Under the pieces are notes generated by a model. The model searched no databases, was not told the origin of the DNA, and saw only the letters and a list, made by a program, of their open reading frames with translations. The position numbers and the translations under genes are program-made. A stretch of DNA of 64,000 bases, from contig OZ035962.1 of the NCBI GenBank assembly GCA_964034945.1, positions 27,525,530-27,589,529 on the forward strand. Reading direction: 5' to 3'. Of this stretch, positions 1 to 13,229 are shown piece after piece; the stretch's first letter is position 1, and every line of letters starts with the position of its first letter. Source of the stretch: Chrysopilus asiliformis. Taxonomy: Eukaryota; Arthropoda; Insecta; Diptera; Rhagionidae.

Positions 1-36
1 TCGTTCTCTCAGGTGAAAGACAAAAACGGAATAAAA

Positions 37-381
37 TTACTGCAAACGAAACATTTGTTCCTTTCCATCGCATTTAACATCAATTCCATTCATCGAAAAA
101 AAAAGATTCTTCTCATTAAGGCGTCTTACAAACCACTCATTGTAGAACATCTTATATGCTGATGGCGACATAGCAACGGTAACATTCCGATATACAGGTT
201 GGATTATACTATATTTGTATTTATTTTGTTTGTGGCTTCTCTTCTCACATATTTTCGAGGTTCTTGCAAAGAACGATAAGATGAACGCAGATAGACTTGC
301 TACTACACACACGAAGAAGGACGACCAATGAATTTTTACGGCAAGGAAAACATCTCGACCTAATAAATGAATCCTTGACAT
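37..381 (-). CDS. Unassigned ORF with one hydrophobic segment
   Basis: Open frame of 114 codons starting at an ATG (381) and ending at a stop. It has one hydrophobic stretch at about residues 17-38, followed by a basic, Lys/Asn-rich region. I recognise no family, no splice partners and no promoter on this strand. In sequence this AT-rich a few open frames of this length are expected by chance, so it may not be a gene. Confidence 0.15.
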   Translation of the reverse strand: MSRIHLLGRDVFLAVKIHWSSFFVCVVASLSAFILSFFARTSKICEKRSHKQNKYKYSIIQPVYRNVTVAMSPSAYKMFYNEWFVRRLNEKNLFFSMNGIDVKCDGKEQMFRLQ

Positions 382-1131
382 CCTCCTAAGCAGTCACGCC
401 AAAGACCCCAGTATCGTAACTATCGGAAGTATGATGATGTTTTAATAGGCAACCATGTGCAACAACTTCAACGGAAACTGCATTTAAATCCGTGTGACTG
501 TATTGCATTATCAAAAGCCATGCCCCAGTTTGTCTTGTCAGCTAGGATCAAGCGGTTCGGCTAATCATGTCCTTTTACTTTCGAATAAAATTTCGATTAA
601 ACGAAAAAGTTAAATTATAGTCGTATATGCAAAATATATAAAAAGGCCTCGAAACTATTAAATTCAGAACATTGGACTTTCAATGGCCGCATTTTATGCA
701 GTTTTCCAGTTTCTTCGATCTAATATTATAACATGATAGGATACAATCGTGTCGGAAAAGGAAATGCTGTATGGGTCTTGAGTTTTGCCATGAATTTGAA
801 TGACTTTGCTCTACTTTTATTTGACATCATTTCTCAATATTAAATAAGGATACAACTGTTCTAAGCTTCAAATAATTTGGTCGTGCTCGGTTCGTGCAAT
901 TTTGGATGTTTCAAAAATACAACTAAGTTTTTTTTTTAAATTATAGTTTGGGTGATTTTAACCCTCCCCTGTATACATATTTAGTTTATATATACATATA
1001 TTTCTGAATGTTGAAATCACCAACTTGGTATACAACAAAAAAAATTTTTTTTCCATTTTCGACAAATCAAAGAAATTGTTGGGAAAATTTTGCGTTTTGT
1101 TAAAATGGACTAAACAGACAAATATATTCTA
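382..1131. other. Non-coding stretch
   Basis: Apart from the possible plus-strand promoter at 635-668, I see only AT-rich sequence and simple A/T runs here. Confidence 0.5.
635..668 (+). promoter_or_regulatory. Possible TATA box plus initiator on the plus strand
   Basis: TATATAAAAAG at 635-645 is followed by TTCAGA at 663-668, about 29 bases from the TATA start to the initiator A, which is the spacing of an insect core promoter. The first ATG downstream (683) opens only 17 codons. No plus-strand exon could be joined to it, so the promoter is orphaned and may be fortuitous. Confidence 0.3.
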
Positions 1132-1403
1132 CACTCAGAAAAATGGAGGCTAACTCGACGACCAACATACGGCGTAATTGGCCGCGGGCAGGCGCGCGTT
1201 CGCCTGCATGTGGGCAAGTAAAACTGAGTTGACCTGTGGTCGCAGAAATTCTGAAATTAAGCCACCAGCAGGTGAAGTAGGGCATTGGGAGCTGCACGAG
1301 TTGACCTTAGATAGGTTAACTCTGACCGCTAGCTGGCTTACTGACACCTCTGTAAGGTCAGAGTTAACCTGACAAAAAGTTGACCTGGACATTTTTCTGA
1401 GTG
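1132..1403 (+). mobile_element. MITE family L, copy 1 (272 bp, TIR CACTCAGAAAAATG)
   Basis: Terminal inverted repeats CACTCAGAAAAATG and CATTTTTCTGAGTG bound the element. It is flanked on both sides by TA (1130-1131 and 1404-1405), a probable 2-bp target duplication. The interior holds a hairpin made of GGTTAACTCTGACC and GGTCAGAGTTAACC, and four copies of the AGGTCA half-site. Copy 2 at 6118-6389 has the same length, lies in the opposite orientation and differs at about five positions by eye. Open frames run on both strands, but they are shared only because the copies are nearly identical. GC content is clearly above that of the flanks. Confidence 0.85.
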
Positions 1404-1405
1404 TA

Positions 1406-3629
1406 TGCGTAACAAGATTGCCTCTTCTCTCATACAAATGGAAAACATTTTTGTAATTTTCTTTTGAACTGTTCATTTTTGTTTCACATGGTTCTATGGC
1501 TTTGGAATGCAAAAAACCGCGTCAAAATCGATTAAGGTTTACTGGCAGAAGTCGATCCTACAATTTTCGTTACATACATACATATGAACACACACGCACA
1601 TTCAGCAATGTTGCAGACTAATCGAATGTCTGCAGGACTTACGGGGCTCCATTATAATTTCGGTTTTTGATGTGATTTTAATACATTTCTTATTTGTAAG
1701 AAAGGTGAAAAGAATCTATTAGCGTAAAAACCTTATGTAACTTCGCTGTGGCCATATTGCAACTTCGGATGTTAATGGGTTAATAATTTTTTTTTTAGAT
1801 CTTATTTTAAAATTTGAAATTTTTACCCGAAGGTCCTATACGTATAACGTTTATTTCTCTATTCCTAAACGTTTTAACCCAGCAATGACAGGTCTCCATT
1901 CTAGTATTAGATCTAATATAATAAAGAAAAGTAAAGTATTAATAATAGAATTGCAAGAAAAACATATAAAAACTTTAAACTATAGTATGTAGATTATACA
2001 GGTCAAAAAACCCTTAAATTCTAGCTTTGAATCCAACACCCAAAAGCAATCCGCGATCTGCATCTTAATAAAAATAATTTCCATTACAAAAGAAAACAAG
2101 GACATGGAAATAAAAAGACATCATGAACATGAGTAAAATAACTATGAACGTTCGTATCCTGATTAACTTTTCTACGAAAAACTTATCACTTTTGATGCAG
2201 CCGCCACAGAACTTTGGCCTATGCATTTGGAAGCTCATTCCGTGTGATGAAAGAGTACTTCTTGTTTATTGCGCAGACACTAGAAAACGGAAAAACTCTT
2301 TAAACAGAAAAACAAGAAAAACTGTGCAGGAATTTTCCGAGCCAAAAAAGTTCGTTGAACTCTTATGACTGCACTGAAAATTATCCGGGCGCGAAAAATT
2401 GTGTCTTTAATTGTGCTAATGTGCAACGCTAGTCTATGAATGGTATAGTGGTGAATTTTACCTAAACAAACGTGCAAATTAGTTGATCTTATGTAGAATA
2501 AGATTAACTACATGCCGAAACCAAAAGAAAAATTTATAACAGCAAACCGAAACATATTAAATTAAAAGTTTTTGCTCTTTTCGATATTATTAGAAACACA
2601 TCTAAAGTGTGAAAAGGTGACTTTTGGTATTTGGGATCAAATAAATTTACTACACATCCAGCAAAAAATGGATCAATATACATATATGCTCCAACACCTA
2701 CGCATACATTATGAAGGTATCCTCATAGAACTAAGCAAGATGTATGTTAACCAGAAAAAGGTTCTCAATGATTTTAATTACATTGTAAAAAGACTTTTCC
2801 GGATCTGAAAGAAAAAAACTTCTACAAAAGGGCAATGTCCTATGGAAACAAATTCACTGGACAATTTTCTTTGTTGACATGCCCTCTTCAATCATTTCCG
2901 TTAGGAATTTTCCATCGCTTTTTATGATGATTTTAAATTTACTTCCCAATTCTTCTGTTTGTTGGTATGATTTGTATGCAAAAATTGTGTTTTTATTTAT
3001 GAGATTTTCGATATTTATGGGACGATGGTAGGTTACTTATGCTCTGCTCTGCTGCAGCGTAGTTGTCTAAAAAAATGCCAGTAAGGGGTGTTTTAGTTAT
3101 TTATAGCGGTCAATGCCCCCAACGAACATGAAAAAATGGGGTGAAATAACGATTTGATTTGTTTACTTAAAATTCATGTTTTTAGGAATATATTTCTGGT
3201 TACTTTTGAGTCGTTTTCGAACGAAATTGGAAAATAGCGAGAAAATAATAAGAATTTTAAGACTGAGTACAACAATCGTAAGACTTCAAGTGAATGTTGC
3301 AATAGTGAATTTGGTTCAGTTTTATCATCTTAAATTCGTTGATGTGTTGATGGATCATTAACTGGATCTCAATATTACAATTCCTGATATTATTTGTTTT
3401 TTGCGGTGGGAGGGGCGGGGGTTTTGGGCAACCTCAAAATGATTTTGTGAAAATTTTAGTGCTCAGTAATTAAAGTAAGGAAAAAAGACATACTTTGCGA
3501 GGCTTGATTCACTTGTTTAAATTGAACTTCCTTGTTTTCGGCAAAAAGTCGGGCTGCGTCCAAATTTTCTGTTGAAAGGATCATGTCTATGTTAGTACAA
3601 GCACGCACTACGATGGGAAACGCGTAGTA
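1406..3629. other. Non-coding stretch, nothing recognised
   Basis: AT-rich sequence with short open frames (for example 2123-2368 and 2572-2808) that resemble no family I know and lack usable splice context. Confidence 0.5.
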
Positions 3630-3876
3630 CAGTAATCCCTCCAACTGCGCGGTAGATACGTTCCACAAAAAGAGCGCGCAAACCGAAACCGCGCACTGTG
3701 AACCCTACTTTGTATGAAATTTTGGGGTTAGGAACATGTTTTTTTAAACAAAAATTATAAAAAAACCGCGCAGCTGCGAAATTTTTACCGCGCAGTTCGA
3801 AGTTTTGGCATTAAAAACTTAACCGCGCAGTTGCGAAACCGCGCAGTTAGAAACCGCGCAGTTGGAGGGATTACTG
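3630..3876. mobile_element. MITE, TA target duplication, pogo/Tigger-like (247 bp)
   Basis: The ends are CAGTAATCCCTCCAACTGCG and its reverse complement, flanked by TA at 3628-3629 and 3877-3878. A GCGCAGTT-type motif recurs several times, mostly towards the right end, as expected of transposase-binding subterminal repeats. A TA duplication and CAGT-type ends suggest the Tc1/mariner-pogo group. There is no coding capacity. Confidence 0.8.
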
Positions 3877-3878
3877 TA

Positions 3879-6115
3879 CATGAAAACTAGTAAACTGTGA
3901 TGTACAACAATTATGATACATTGAGTATCAAATTAAATTAAAAATCTCAAAGAAAAAATGCCTTTTATTTTAAATGCATATCATGGGAGGCTCTAAATTA
4001 CACAAAAATATGGTTAAATCATAAATTTTCACAATTTTTGCTTATTTTTGACCAAAATAACAATTCGCCTCGATTTCAGCAGTTCTCATGCAATTTTTTC
4101 CAGCTTTAGAAACTATAAAAAAAAACTTTTTTGTTTTTAAATTTTCAAATTTCATAGAATAAATTTTCAATAAACGAATTTTTACAGAAGAGTCGCATTT
4201 TTAACATCAAATGTCGTTTTGTTTTAAAGAATTTAACAATTTTTTCGCATGTTAACAACAATTTTTGCCCATTTCACTTAACAATTTAACAACAATTTTT
4301 AGCCACAGTTTATTTAAGAAACATTTATTTATGATTTATATTCTAGTAATAAATTAATAAGGCATAGGTACATGGAAATTTATAATCAATTACCATAATT
4401 CTGCACTTGTATATTGGACTTTAACAGTCAAATATTCAAACGATTATTTGGAAATATTTTTAAGCTTATAAGTTGTTTCAACATCAAAGGGATTTTTCCA
4501 AGAACAAGAGAAAATGGAATTTTTGCCACACCAGTCAATAAAAACAGAGCGATTTGTATGCTATAATCAAGATTTCAAGAAAATCGTTTTTATCTCTTTG
4601 AGAATACACGCGATGAAAGTTTTTTTTATACAAATAGCTGTTTTAAGAAATAATAAAAATATATTCTGCGAATAATATCTAAAAAATATTTTGATTTCAT
4701 GTTATATAATTAACAAAATTTGATAAAAAAAATGACATAAAATATAGAAATGTATAATTATTCTCTAAATAAAGATTGACGTCATATGCAATCACTTCGC
4801 ATCAATTGCTGTTATTGAATGCAGTCACAGGAAATGCCCTACTTACTTGGCTTTTGCGGTAACAATTCCTGTATGCCGGGAGGATGTAGGGAATGAGCAT
4901 TCAACATTGCTCCTTCGAGTCGAGGAGTTAGGAATGAACGAGTATCCTTCAGCCTAGCGAAAATACAGTGAAATGAAATTTTCACCAAGAGTCTTAAATA
5001 GTATTTGTGGATTTTTACGCAAGTGCATTTCACTGCATTGTTGGGACTACTACAACCTCTCGATTACAACTACTATTGTGTATTCAGTGTAATGCACACA
5101 AATTCCATGAACTGTGAAAGTTCAATGCTCCGTACATTTACAAGCATAAAAATGATGCTGCATTCTGGTTCAAAGGTTCAATAAACTGTTTCTAGGAGAT
5201 TTAGTTTTCCCCTACGAATGACGTCATATCTGCAGGATAATTTTTACTCTCTGCAGATTGGTCGCATTTAACCGGAGCAAGGACATCTTGTTTGTATTTC
5301 TAAGATATGCTCATCATAGAGATTTGAAAAAAAAATCGTTTCCTTGTTGAATGAAAATTCATTGATATAAAAAGATGAACAGGCAAAAATCTTTTCGCAT
5401 TGATCTATAGAATTAATTTCAAAATATTCAATAATAAATTAATAATCAATAAAACTTAAGGTTCACAAACATTATAAAAGATTATGATCATCGCTGTTTG
5501 TAAAAGTCGTTTCTATTTATTCTCTTGATTTAATTGTGGAGGTCAAAAACTTGTCTTTTGATACATAAGACAAGACCCAAATATAAATTGACTAATAACA
5601 AAATTGCCCATTAATTCAGATGCCTTTCTTTTATTTAAAACTAAGTTGTCAGGCTAAAAATTTTGTTTATTTATTTAAAATACGAAAAAAAAACAAAAAT
5701 CATTTTTTTTAAAACTTATGAGAAAATAATGGTATGCTTTACAAAATTTTCGGGTAATAATTCCAAAAATTTGACATCAGCGATCTTTAAAACCTAGACT
5801 GCAAATTCCCCCCGCCCCTCTCCCACCGCAAAAAACAAAGAAGTGAAATTCGTAATGTCCATACAGGACCTTCCCACGATGTCCCAATCCTCGTCGGCTT
5901 TTCGCTTTCCACCAGTCCTCGAAGTCCGGCTCTGAGTTAAAATGAAATATCTTTTGCAAAAAAAAAATAACCTGTAGAAAATCTCTTCAGCGGTTCAAGA
6001 AATATCAAGGGAGGGGTTACAGGGGAAGAGGTAGATAGATTTAAGTGGGGAAGAAACTTTTTTAAGACACAATCTATCTAATCGTCAGAACGCGATCAAA
6101 ACCTTTTCAGCGATC
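3879..6115. other. Non-coding stretch, nothing recognised
   Basis: AT-rich with poly-A/T runs. A C-rich patch near 5808-5826 and its counterparts near 3405-3420 and 24520-24545 look like decayed copies of one repeat, but ends could not be set. Confidence 0.45.
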
Positions 6116-6117
6116 TG

Positions 6118-6389
6118 CACTCAGAAAAATGTCCAGGTCAACTTTTTGTCAGGTTAACTCTGACCTTACAGAGGTGTCTGTAAGCCAGCTAGCGGTCAGA
6201 GTTAACCTATCTAAGGTCAACTCGTGCAGCTCCCAATGCCCTACTTCACCTGCTGGTGGCTTAATTTCAGAATTTCTCCGACCACAGGTCAACTCAGTTT
6301 TACTTGCCCACATGCAGGCGAACGCGCGCCTGCCCGAGGCCAATTACGCCGTATGTAGGTCGTCGAGTTAGCCTCCATTTTTTTGAGTG
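6118..6389 (-). mobile_element. MITE family L, copy 2 (272 bp, inverted relative to copy 1)
   Basis: Same ends and length as the copy at 1132-1403, in reverse orientation, with about five substitutions between them (roughly 98 percent identity by eye). TG dinucleotides flank both sides (6116-6117 and 6390-6391), consistent with a 2-bp duplication. The near identity points to recent mobility. Confidence 0.85.
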
Positions 6390-6391
6390 TG

Positions 6392-9300
6392 GGTAATGGC
6401 AGGAGCGAGAGCTGACGAGTAAAAGAAGGAGTGATTTTTATTTAATGGTAGGTTTTTTTACGGGATTTTTCGCCCAGCATAGGTCAAACGATTCAACAGT
6501 TATTAGGAAATGGGTTTCGAAAAATACGGGGGAGGTGAATAAGTGTATTCGAAAGACCAAAAAGATAAAAAATAAATAAATAAAAAAATTTTTTGAACAA
6601 ACGAAATGTGGGGTTTTATAGTGTGCTATCACAATCAATGGGTTGCAACATAAAAACCTTATAAATGTGTAATTCATCCATGGTTTGCAATCCATGTAAA
6701 ACTGTAGGTATGAAGAAGGGAAGAAAACTGTTGTGAAATCGCAATTGAGGAGATTTAGTCACACTTTGGGATGTAGCGAGATATAAAAATAAAATAAAAA
6801 ATGTTGGTTCCTATTTGGAATCAACGCCTTTTATTTTTGAGTCTAAATCCCTACATAAAATTATTCTATTTTTTATTTTTAGCATACTTTAAAAGCTTGT
6901 TTTAAAAAAATATATTACACAATACAGTAAGATATGATCCCAATATAATCAGTGATGCAATTATTCTCTTCAGTTTATCTGTTTTTCCCATTTACGCTCA
7001 TATGTAGATCCGTACACATCAATTGAAAAGAGTAAAATGTGTGATGTAAACTCTTTTGATGGAATCCTTATACATTCTTAATAGCGTTGCTCAGTAGGAG
7101 AATTTCAATGGAATATCTATTACCATGTAGACGGGAATAAAATACTTTTGCCGAGTTTATTTCCCTTCAAAGGAGCGAATATAATACCATATTAGTGCTA
7201 TCTTGTCAACAAAAAAAAACACCGATAGGTATAAAAACAAATCTCCAACAAATTGATATGAAATTAGGATTCCTTACTAAAAAAAACTTTTGTTGTTGCC
7301 AAAAACGAAGGTGGTTAACCTTAACGTACGTTAACCTCAAGATATTACTTATTTTACAAAAAATTGGTGTTTATTTGAGCATTAGTTTGCCCCCAAAAAT
7401 TCAAAGATTCACAGATTTAGTTTTTTTAACGGGGGAGGGCGGAATGTCGTGCAAAAAAATTGCATCAGGGGGGGTTCGATAAGGGGGAAATTAGCTTGAC
7501 GAATTTGAAGGACACAATATTTTTTCGAAAATTAAACTACAAATAAAAATAAAATAAATTCTGGTGATATTCCGTGTTATAAACCATAAGAAAAACTAAA
7601 ACTTCTAGGATACTGTTTATTGACAAAACTCTAGGCGATTGCATCCTGGAAACTTAGACGGGCAAATAGGCAGATGTAAATTAATATTTTTTTAAAATTT
7701 TGACAACGATTTGTTTTATATGCGTTGTAAATTGAATATTAAATATTCTTACCTGAAATGTCAAATGGCAAAAGTAAATTTACATCAAGATGAAATCGTC
7801 GCACACTTTTTTCCCTTCTCCTAAAAACATCTTGAATGCCTTTGTTTTACTTACTCGGTTTTTTTTACTGTGATAATTACAAGCCTTCAACAAAGTTTCC
7901 GATTCTAGAGAATTTCTTCACATTCTTTTGTAAACTAAAAGGAATTTCTCGTGTCGACGACCTGCTCCTTTATGCTAAGAACTTCATTATATTCACCTAA
8001 TCTTCCCTAATTGCGGCCATAATTTGCCAATTTTCTTTCCTAAGCAACGATGTTTTAGAGCGTTGCAAAAATATTCTTGAAATTTACATTCTAAGAAAGT
8101 TTGTATTCATTTGTTTTAATTCCAAGTTACTTTGAGTCAAAATTAGACGAAGCGAAATGAAAACATTTTTAAAACCAGCTAGGCCAGACAGTAACTTTTT
8201 CTCAAACCCGAAAAACTCAAGTATTATGGCATGAAAACATTTTATAAATCGAGGTACGACTTAGGTAAGTGAGCCACCACAAAAGAAGAAACAATGAAAA
8301 ATATCCCATAATTCATTTCTACCCGAGGGTAAAGTAGGTGTTAACACAATTTTTCTTTCGTAATTTCCCAATGATCAACGAAAACAATAGAAAATGATTT
8401 GGAAAGTAGCCGACATTCAGAAATCTCGCAACACATTTCGAATTTATGCCGCCTTCCTTACCTTTCGGAACCTGTTGATAGCCTTCAAAGTGTCCTTACA
8501 CCAACTTTAGTTCGAAGACCTTTTGGATGGCAATTTATAAAATGTCATCACCTCTAGAATTGATGATGAGCAAATTCTGAAATGGAGAAATTCACAATAT
8601 TTGTTGATATTCGAGTATACATATATGCATGCGCGACAGATCCTTCACCTTTCGATTGCCAATGAAAAAAATGCTTTATGCATTAGAGAAAATTGCTATT
8701 TCACCTGATGACATTCGATACTTATTCGATATTGATGTTGATTAGCAAAGGCGATTAGGTCGTATGGCGCAGAGCTACGCCAGGATATTACCAATAAGTC
8801 ATCTGAGATACAATCGCTATTTATCCGTACGAGATTAAGGCCTTTAGCGCACCTACAAACAATATTCTATTTCACACTGAAAAAGTGTGCACAAATTTAA
8901 CGCTAAATTGTATCCAGATAATCCATTAAAAAAAAATTTTTTTTTGTCTTCTAAAATAATATTTAATAAGCTTTTTAGAAAGTGGAGAAATCTACAGGCT
9001 GTATTATTGTCGAAAATTCCCCTTCCCTCTTATTCCCTTTCCTTATATCTCTGGAATCACTAAAAATATTTCAATATGGTTTCCAATATGAGATATATAT
9101 GAAATTTTCTTGTCACAAAAATCTACCATAGTTTAAAACTTTCTTACCTTTTCTCTTCCTGAATGTCATTTAATTCGATTTTATCACCAGTAAACAAGAT
9201 AGTTTTTGCGTGACTCCGGCGAAAGCAGATAATTTAACAAATAAACGGCAATTTAGAATTTTTTCACTTTTAACGATTATTACTTAGCATTTTAGAGTGT

Positions 9301-11319
9301 ATCGAGGGCTTTAGCAAATGGTTTTCAACAGTACCACGAATTGGAACGCAACGAATTTCATCAATTTCTCCATAATTAATTCTGTTTCGTGACAGTTGTT
9401 CTTTTTGGTCGAAATAATAAAACACCAAATACGAAGAGTAATTTCGTAGAGGATCTTTGTATTTTGATCCTATCCTGATAGGGCTACGTATACACACGAC
9501 TAACAAGTATTTCGTCCTTGACTTCTATTTTGAACGATAATATTTTCATTTCAGTCAATTGACATCTCATTGGATGACACCGGAGACTTGACTCCTTTCA
9601 TCAGGATCACTCGTCCTACGCCATAACGATACGACATCTAAACTCCCAACGCAAATTCTGTTAGTCATGTATCAGCGATATCCGCCGCAAGTGCGTCGTC
9701 TAGGTTTGATGCTTAGAAAGCAATATACACGGGAGGAATATAGAATAAGTAGAGAGATATAAGGGTAAGAATGGAAGGAGATTCTCTTTATTAATTCCTT
9801 ATTTTCAATGTAAACAAACGACGACCGACGTAAGCGATCAAAATTGTTTTCCCTCCGTTGGGTGAGATTTGGGTTCAGTGAACTTCAACATCAAATTCAA
9901 GGTGTTGCATCAATAAAAATTACCTAAATGTCTTATGGTAAAATCCTATCAAGTGGAGTCGATCCAACTACCACAGAATATGGAATTATTATACTAGGAT
10001 GAGAATTATTCTATATAGAGTCCTTATGGGCAAATAAATGAATATCTTTATAGTAAATTCTCATTTGGACATGTTGATGCCGGTTTTGATTACACTAACG
10101 ACTATATATGATATGATCCTAATGTTTAGAGGAAAATATTTATAATATTTGCATAGGATGATGACTCATTTTAACTGAAATGGAAGATACAATTCTGGAA
10201 TTTTTATGAAACAATATTATTCCAAGTTATATATCCGTACGAGTATAAATATTTCTCCTGCCGATGTGTTTCTCTAACGTAAGTAAACATTAATGTCGGC
10301 ATATTTGGGTTCATGTTTAATTTAATGTTTAGGTATCGTCATGGCATCGAACTAAGAGCTTCTTAATCACATCACATCAAAGACTAATTTAATTCTTGGT
10401 TTCATTCACCTTCTGGATTGTTTGTACTTTCAGTCCTTTTGCCTAGTATAATATGTATAAGGATGATGAGCTAAAATACAATATGACGATTTTGCTGATG
10501 TCCAAAGATGTTCTTGAACTGGTAGTAAATCGGTTGTTGACATTGAATCCACTTTGCCAGTTTTATATTAAGACTAATGTACGCCACAACTAAAACCATA
10601 ATATCGCCTAAGAATGTAATTAAGATTAAAATTGAAGGTCATTGAGTGGGTATGTGGGATCCAGTACAAGCCTCTAAGCCAATTGAGATCCCTTACGTTA
10701 TTCTATCAATTTTGTCACTTTCATAAGACTTTTATTTATATGAATTTGAAATTAATTCAATCAAGATGAGTTATTACGATTAATTTTTGTCTATTGTTAG
10801 ACGGTTGTGCCTTGTAAATACATTTTACTTACAAGTCTATGCCAATGACCCCCCAAAAACAAATGATTAATTACAGCATTTCCATAAGATAATCTTATGT
10901 AAAGGATCTTTGGCTAATAAGTGAAAATTGTTTGAATTATCATCAGCCAATTGGTGTAATATTTATCTTATGGGTATTAATGGATAATTTGAAGAGTGTC
11001 ATTAATCAACATATAGAGTGAGGGAATCAAATTTTACTGCGGCAATAATATCCTTGAAAATTATTTTTCAGCCGGTTTTTCTTCGGATGTGGTTCAAGAA
11101 ACTCTGTGAAATTTCTGCTGCGACATTTATTTAGTTTTTGCCAATATTTGGAAACAAAAAAAATCAAACCATGATTTAGCCACCAAATATCTATTGAAAC
11201 GTCTATTCAAAATGATATTTAATCATTAATTATAATAACCTCCTCCTTTTTTGGAAGTCGGTTAAAAAGAATGTTCGTGTGTGGGAAACTGACTTTTTAA
11301 AGATTTTTATTTAGCTTGC
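6392..11319. other. Long non-coding stretch
   Basis: About 4.9 kb without a gene I can support. Short open frames at 7195-7482 and 9270-9506 match nothing known. A less AT-rich patch at about 9540-9720 has no long open frame. No transposon ends were found. Confidence 0.45.
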
Positions 11320-11903
11320 TTTTTATACCCGTATGGTGAAACCAAAGGGTATATTAACTTTGCCTTACTGTTTGTAACGCCAAGATCCCGTCATCGCACA
11401 AAAAAATGAATTACACCAGTGTGTTTAGAATGATGAAAAAAGTCTGTTTGTCTGTCCGTCTGTCTGTCTGTCCGTCTGTCTGTCTGTCCGTCTGTCTGTC
11501 TGTCCGTCTGTCTGTCTGTGGCGCGGATTGCGGGCGCACGGATTGAGCTACAGACTGGAAATTTGGCACAGGTCCGTTTTTCGTAAAATGCGAGGCTAAG
11601 TTCGTTAATGGGCAAAAATGGACCATTAGGGGGGGTACCCCCCATACGAACGAAAACCTTTTTTGTAAATATCTCAAAAACGGTGCATCTTATCAAAAAA
11701 GTGCAAGAACAAAAGTTGTTTAGGACATGATTCTGCATTAAAGTTCCATACATCAAAATCCAATTGGAACAAGTTTTAAAAAATCTTATTGGAAAGTTTG
11801 ACTTCAAAGGGGAATTTTGATACAACTGTTTGCCGTTCACTTAAATCACCATACGGGTTTTCAATAATTGCCAGATTGGCAATTATAGCTTTTGTTATGT
11901 TTT
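11320..11903 (+). mobile_element. Interspersed repeat family Z, copy 1, with TCTG microsatellite
   Basis: It begins with TTTTTATACCCGTATGGTGA and ends near GTTATGTTTT. The copy at 52211-52777 shares both limits. The 5' end folds as TATACCC/GGGTATA and the 3' end as AATTGCCA/TGGCAATT. A (TCTGTCYG)n array at about 11442-11519 precedes a motif containing GATTGAGCTA. Class unknown: no terminal inverted repeat or target duplication could be defined. The 149- and 88-residue open frames across it are repeat shadows. Confidence 0.7.
11442..11519. repeat. Microsatellite (TCTG)n with CCG variants
   Basis: Tetranucleotide array TCTG/TCCG inside repeat Z copy 1. The same type of array sits at the same place in the other Z copies. 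Confidence 0.9.
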
Positions 11904-13229
11904 GTCTGTCTCGTCACCCCAGAGCAGGACTATCCTAAGTAGCATTTTGCAAATTGGTCAGGAGTAATTTTTGAAGTTGAAATTCTTGTTTGTTAAAAAT
12001 CCATTATATACAAATATATACTTGTATATGTACATTTGACTAGTACGACACATTAAATACATTTTGACACAACGTTTTGAAGACAACCAAAACAATTTTA
12101 TGTACACATGCCCTGTTTTTGGCAGAAATTTGGATACTTACACACGTACAATTTTTCAGGAAATATAATGCCATTTCCACGATTTCTATATAAGATTACA
12201 CAGTTTTAAAACTAGTTTTGAATCATTAATTAGAGCCGTAGAATGGGTTTTGACAGATTTGGAATAGTCCTACTATTAGGGCTTTTCTTTTTCATTGATT
12301 TTTCTAATAAACGTTTTTTTTAATTAATGGATATTCATCCGAGCGGAAATGTTAAAAAAAATGAACTTTAAGGATGTACTTTAAAGATGTAAGATTGAGA
12401 AGAATACATTTATAGAAAATGCAATATGCATAGGATGACAAACCTCCCGGATTAGTCGGGCCAGCCTCTGATTTAGGCATATTACCCCTGTGTCCGGCGT
12501 TTTGGAAACTAAACCTTTTTATCCGGATTATTCAAATTAATTTTACAACCACATTCTTGCACCACATTCTTGCACCACATTCTGTTTAAAAAAAAACATG
12601 CCTGCGGCGTATATCTATATATATTAAATGTTTTTGCTCGAATTCGTTCGCCTGATTTTCATTCAAGTCATATCTTCTTTTTTTTAGAATAAAACACATT
12701 TTTTTTAAATAAGTTTGCAAGGCTTTTTTTCGATCGGTTTGGCAAGTAATTTTATGTAATATAAAATGTGTTGCTTCGATTCAACCATCCTACCACCCTT
12801 CCCTCATCTTATCCCGAACCGACAAAAATTTAAATATTGTCACACTACACTTAATGCTTAGTAAGCTATTTTTTTATTATCTACAAAGCTCTTTACAGCA
12901 TATTTTTTTCCTCAGATTTTCTTGAAAGAACATTACAAAATTACAGACTTTCCTTACTATTTCTCTTCACCTTAAAAAACATGACAAAAATGTACAAAAG
13001 TCTTTATTAATACTTGTTTCTTATAAAAAGTTAAATGTCATTCTATATTAAAATTTTTCGCTAAACACTTTAATCTACGTTATTGGACCAGATTAACGTC
13101 GATATCTATGAAAAGATAGAAAAAAAAATCAATAAATCACCAAAAGTTTTATAAATAGAAACTGGCAAATTTGCATATTGAATTTTCTAAAAATATATAG
13201 GTACTTTTTTAAAATCATTATATGAAATG
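11904..13229. other. Spacer downstream of GGH copy 1
   Basis: AT-rich. It holds a 13-bp tandem repeat of ACCACATTCTTGC (about 2.8 copies) at 12548-12584. A possible minus-strand poly(A) signal for the hydrolase gene (AATAAA read on the minus strand) lies at about 13001-13006. Confidence 0.5.

Noticed and set aside
1150..1512. A 120-codon frame and a 64-codon frame conserved between 1132-1403 and 6118-6389
   Set aside because: They are conserved only because the two MITE copies are almost identical; both strands are open and the frames run past the element end.
9540..9720. A less AT-rich patch that might hide a coding exon
   Set aside because: No frame longer than about 32 codons and no convincing splice sites; left as spacer.
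11391..11840. Frames with [11 protein letters not shown] repeats
   Set aside because: Translation of the TCTG/TCCG microsatellite in repeat Z.
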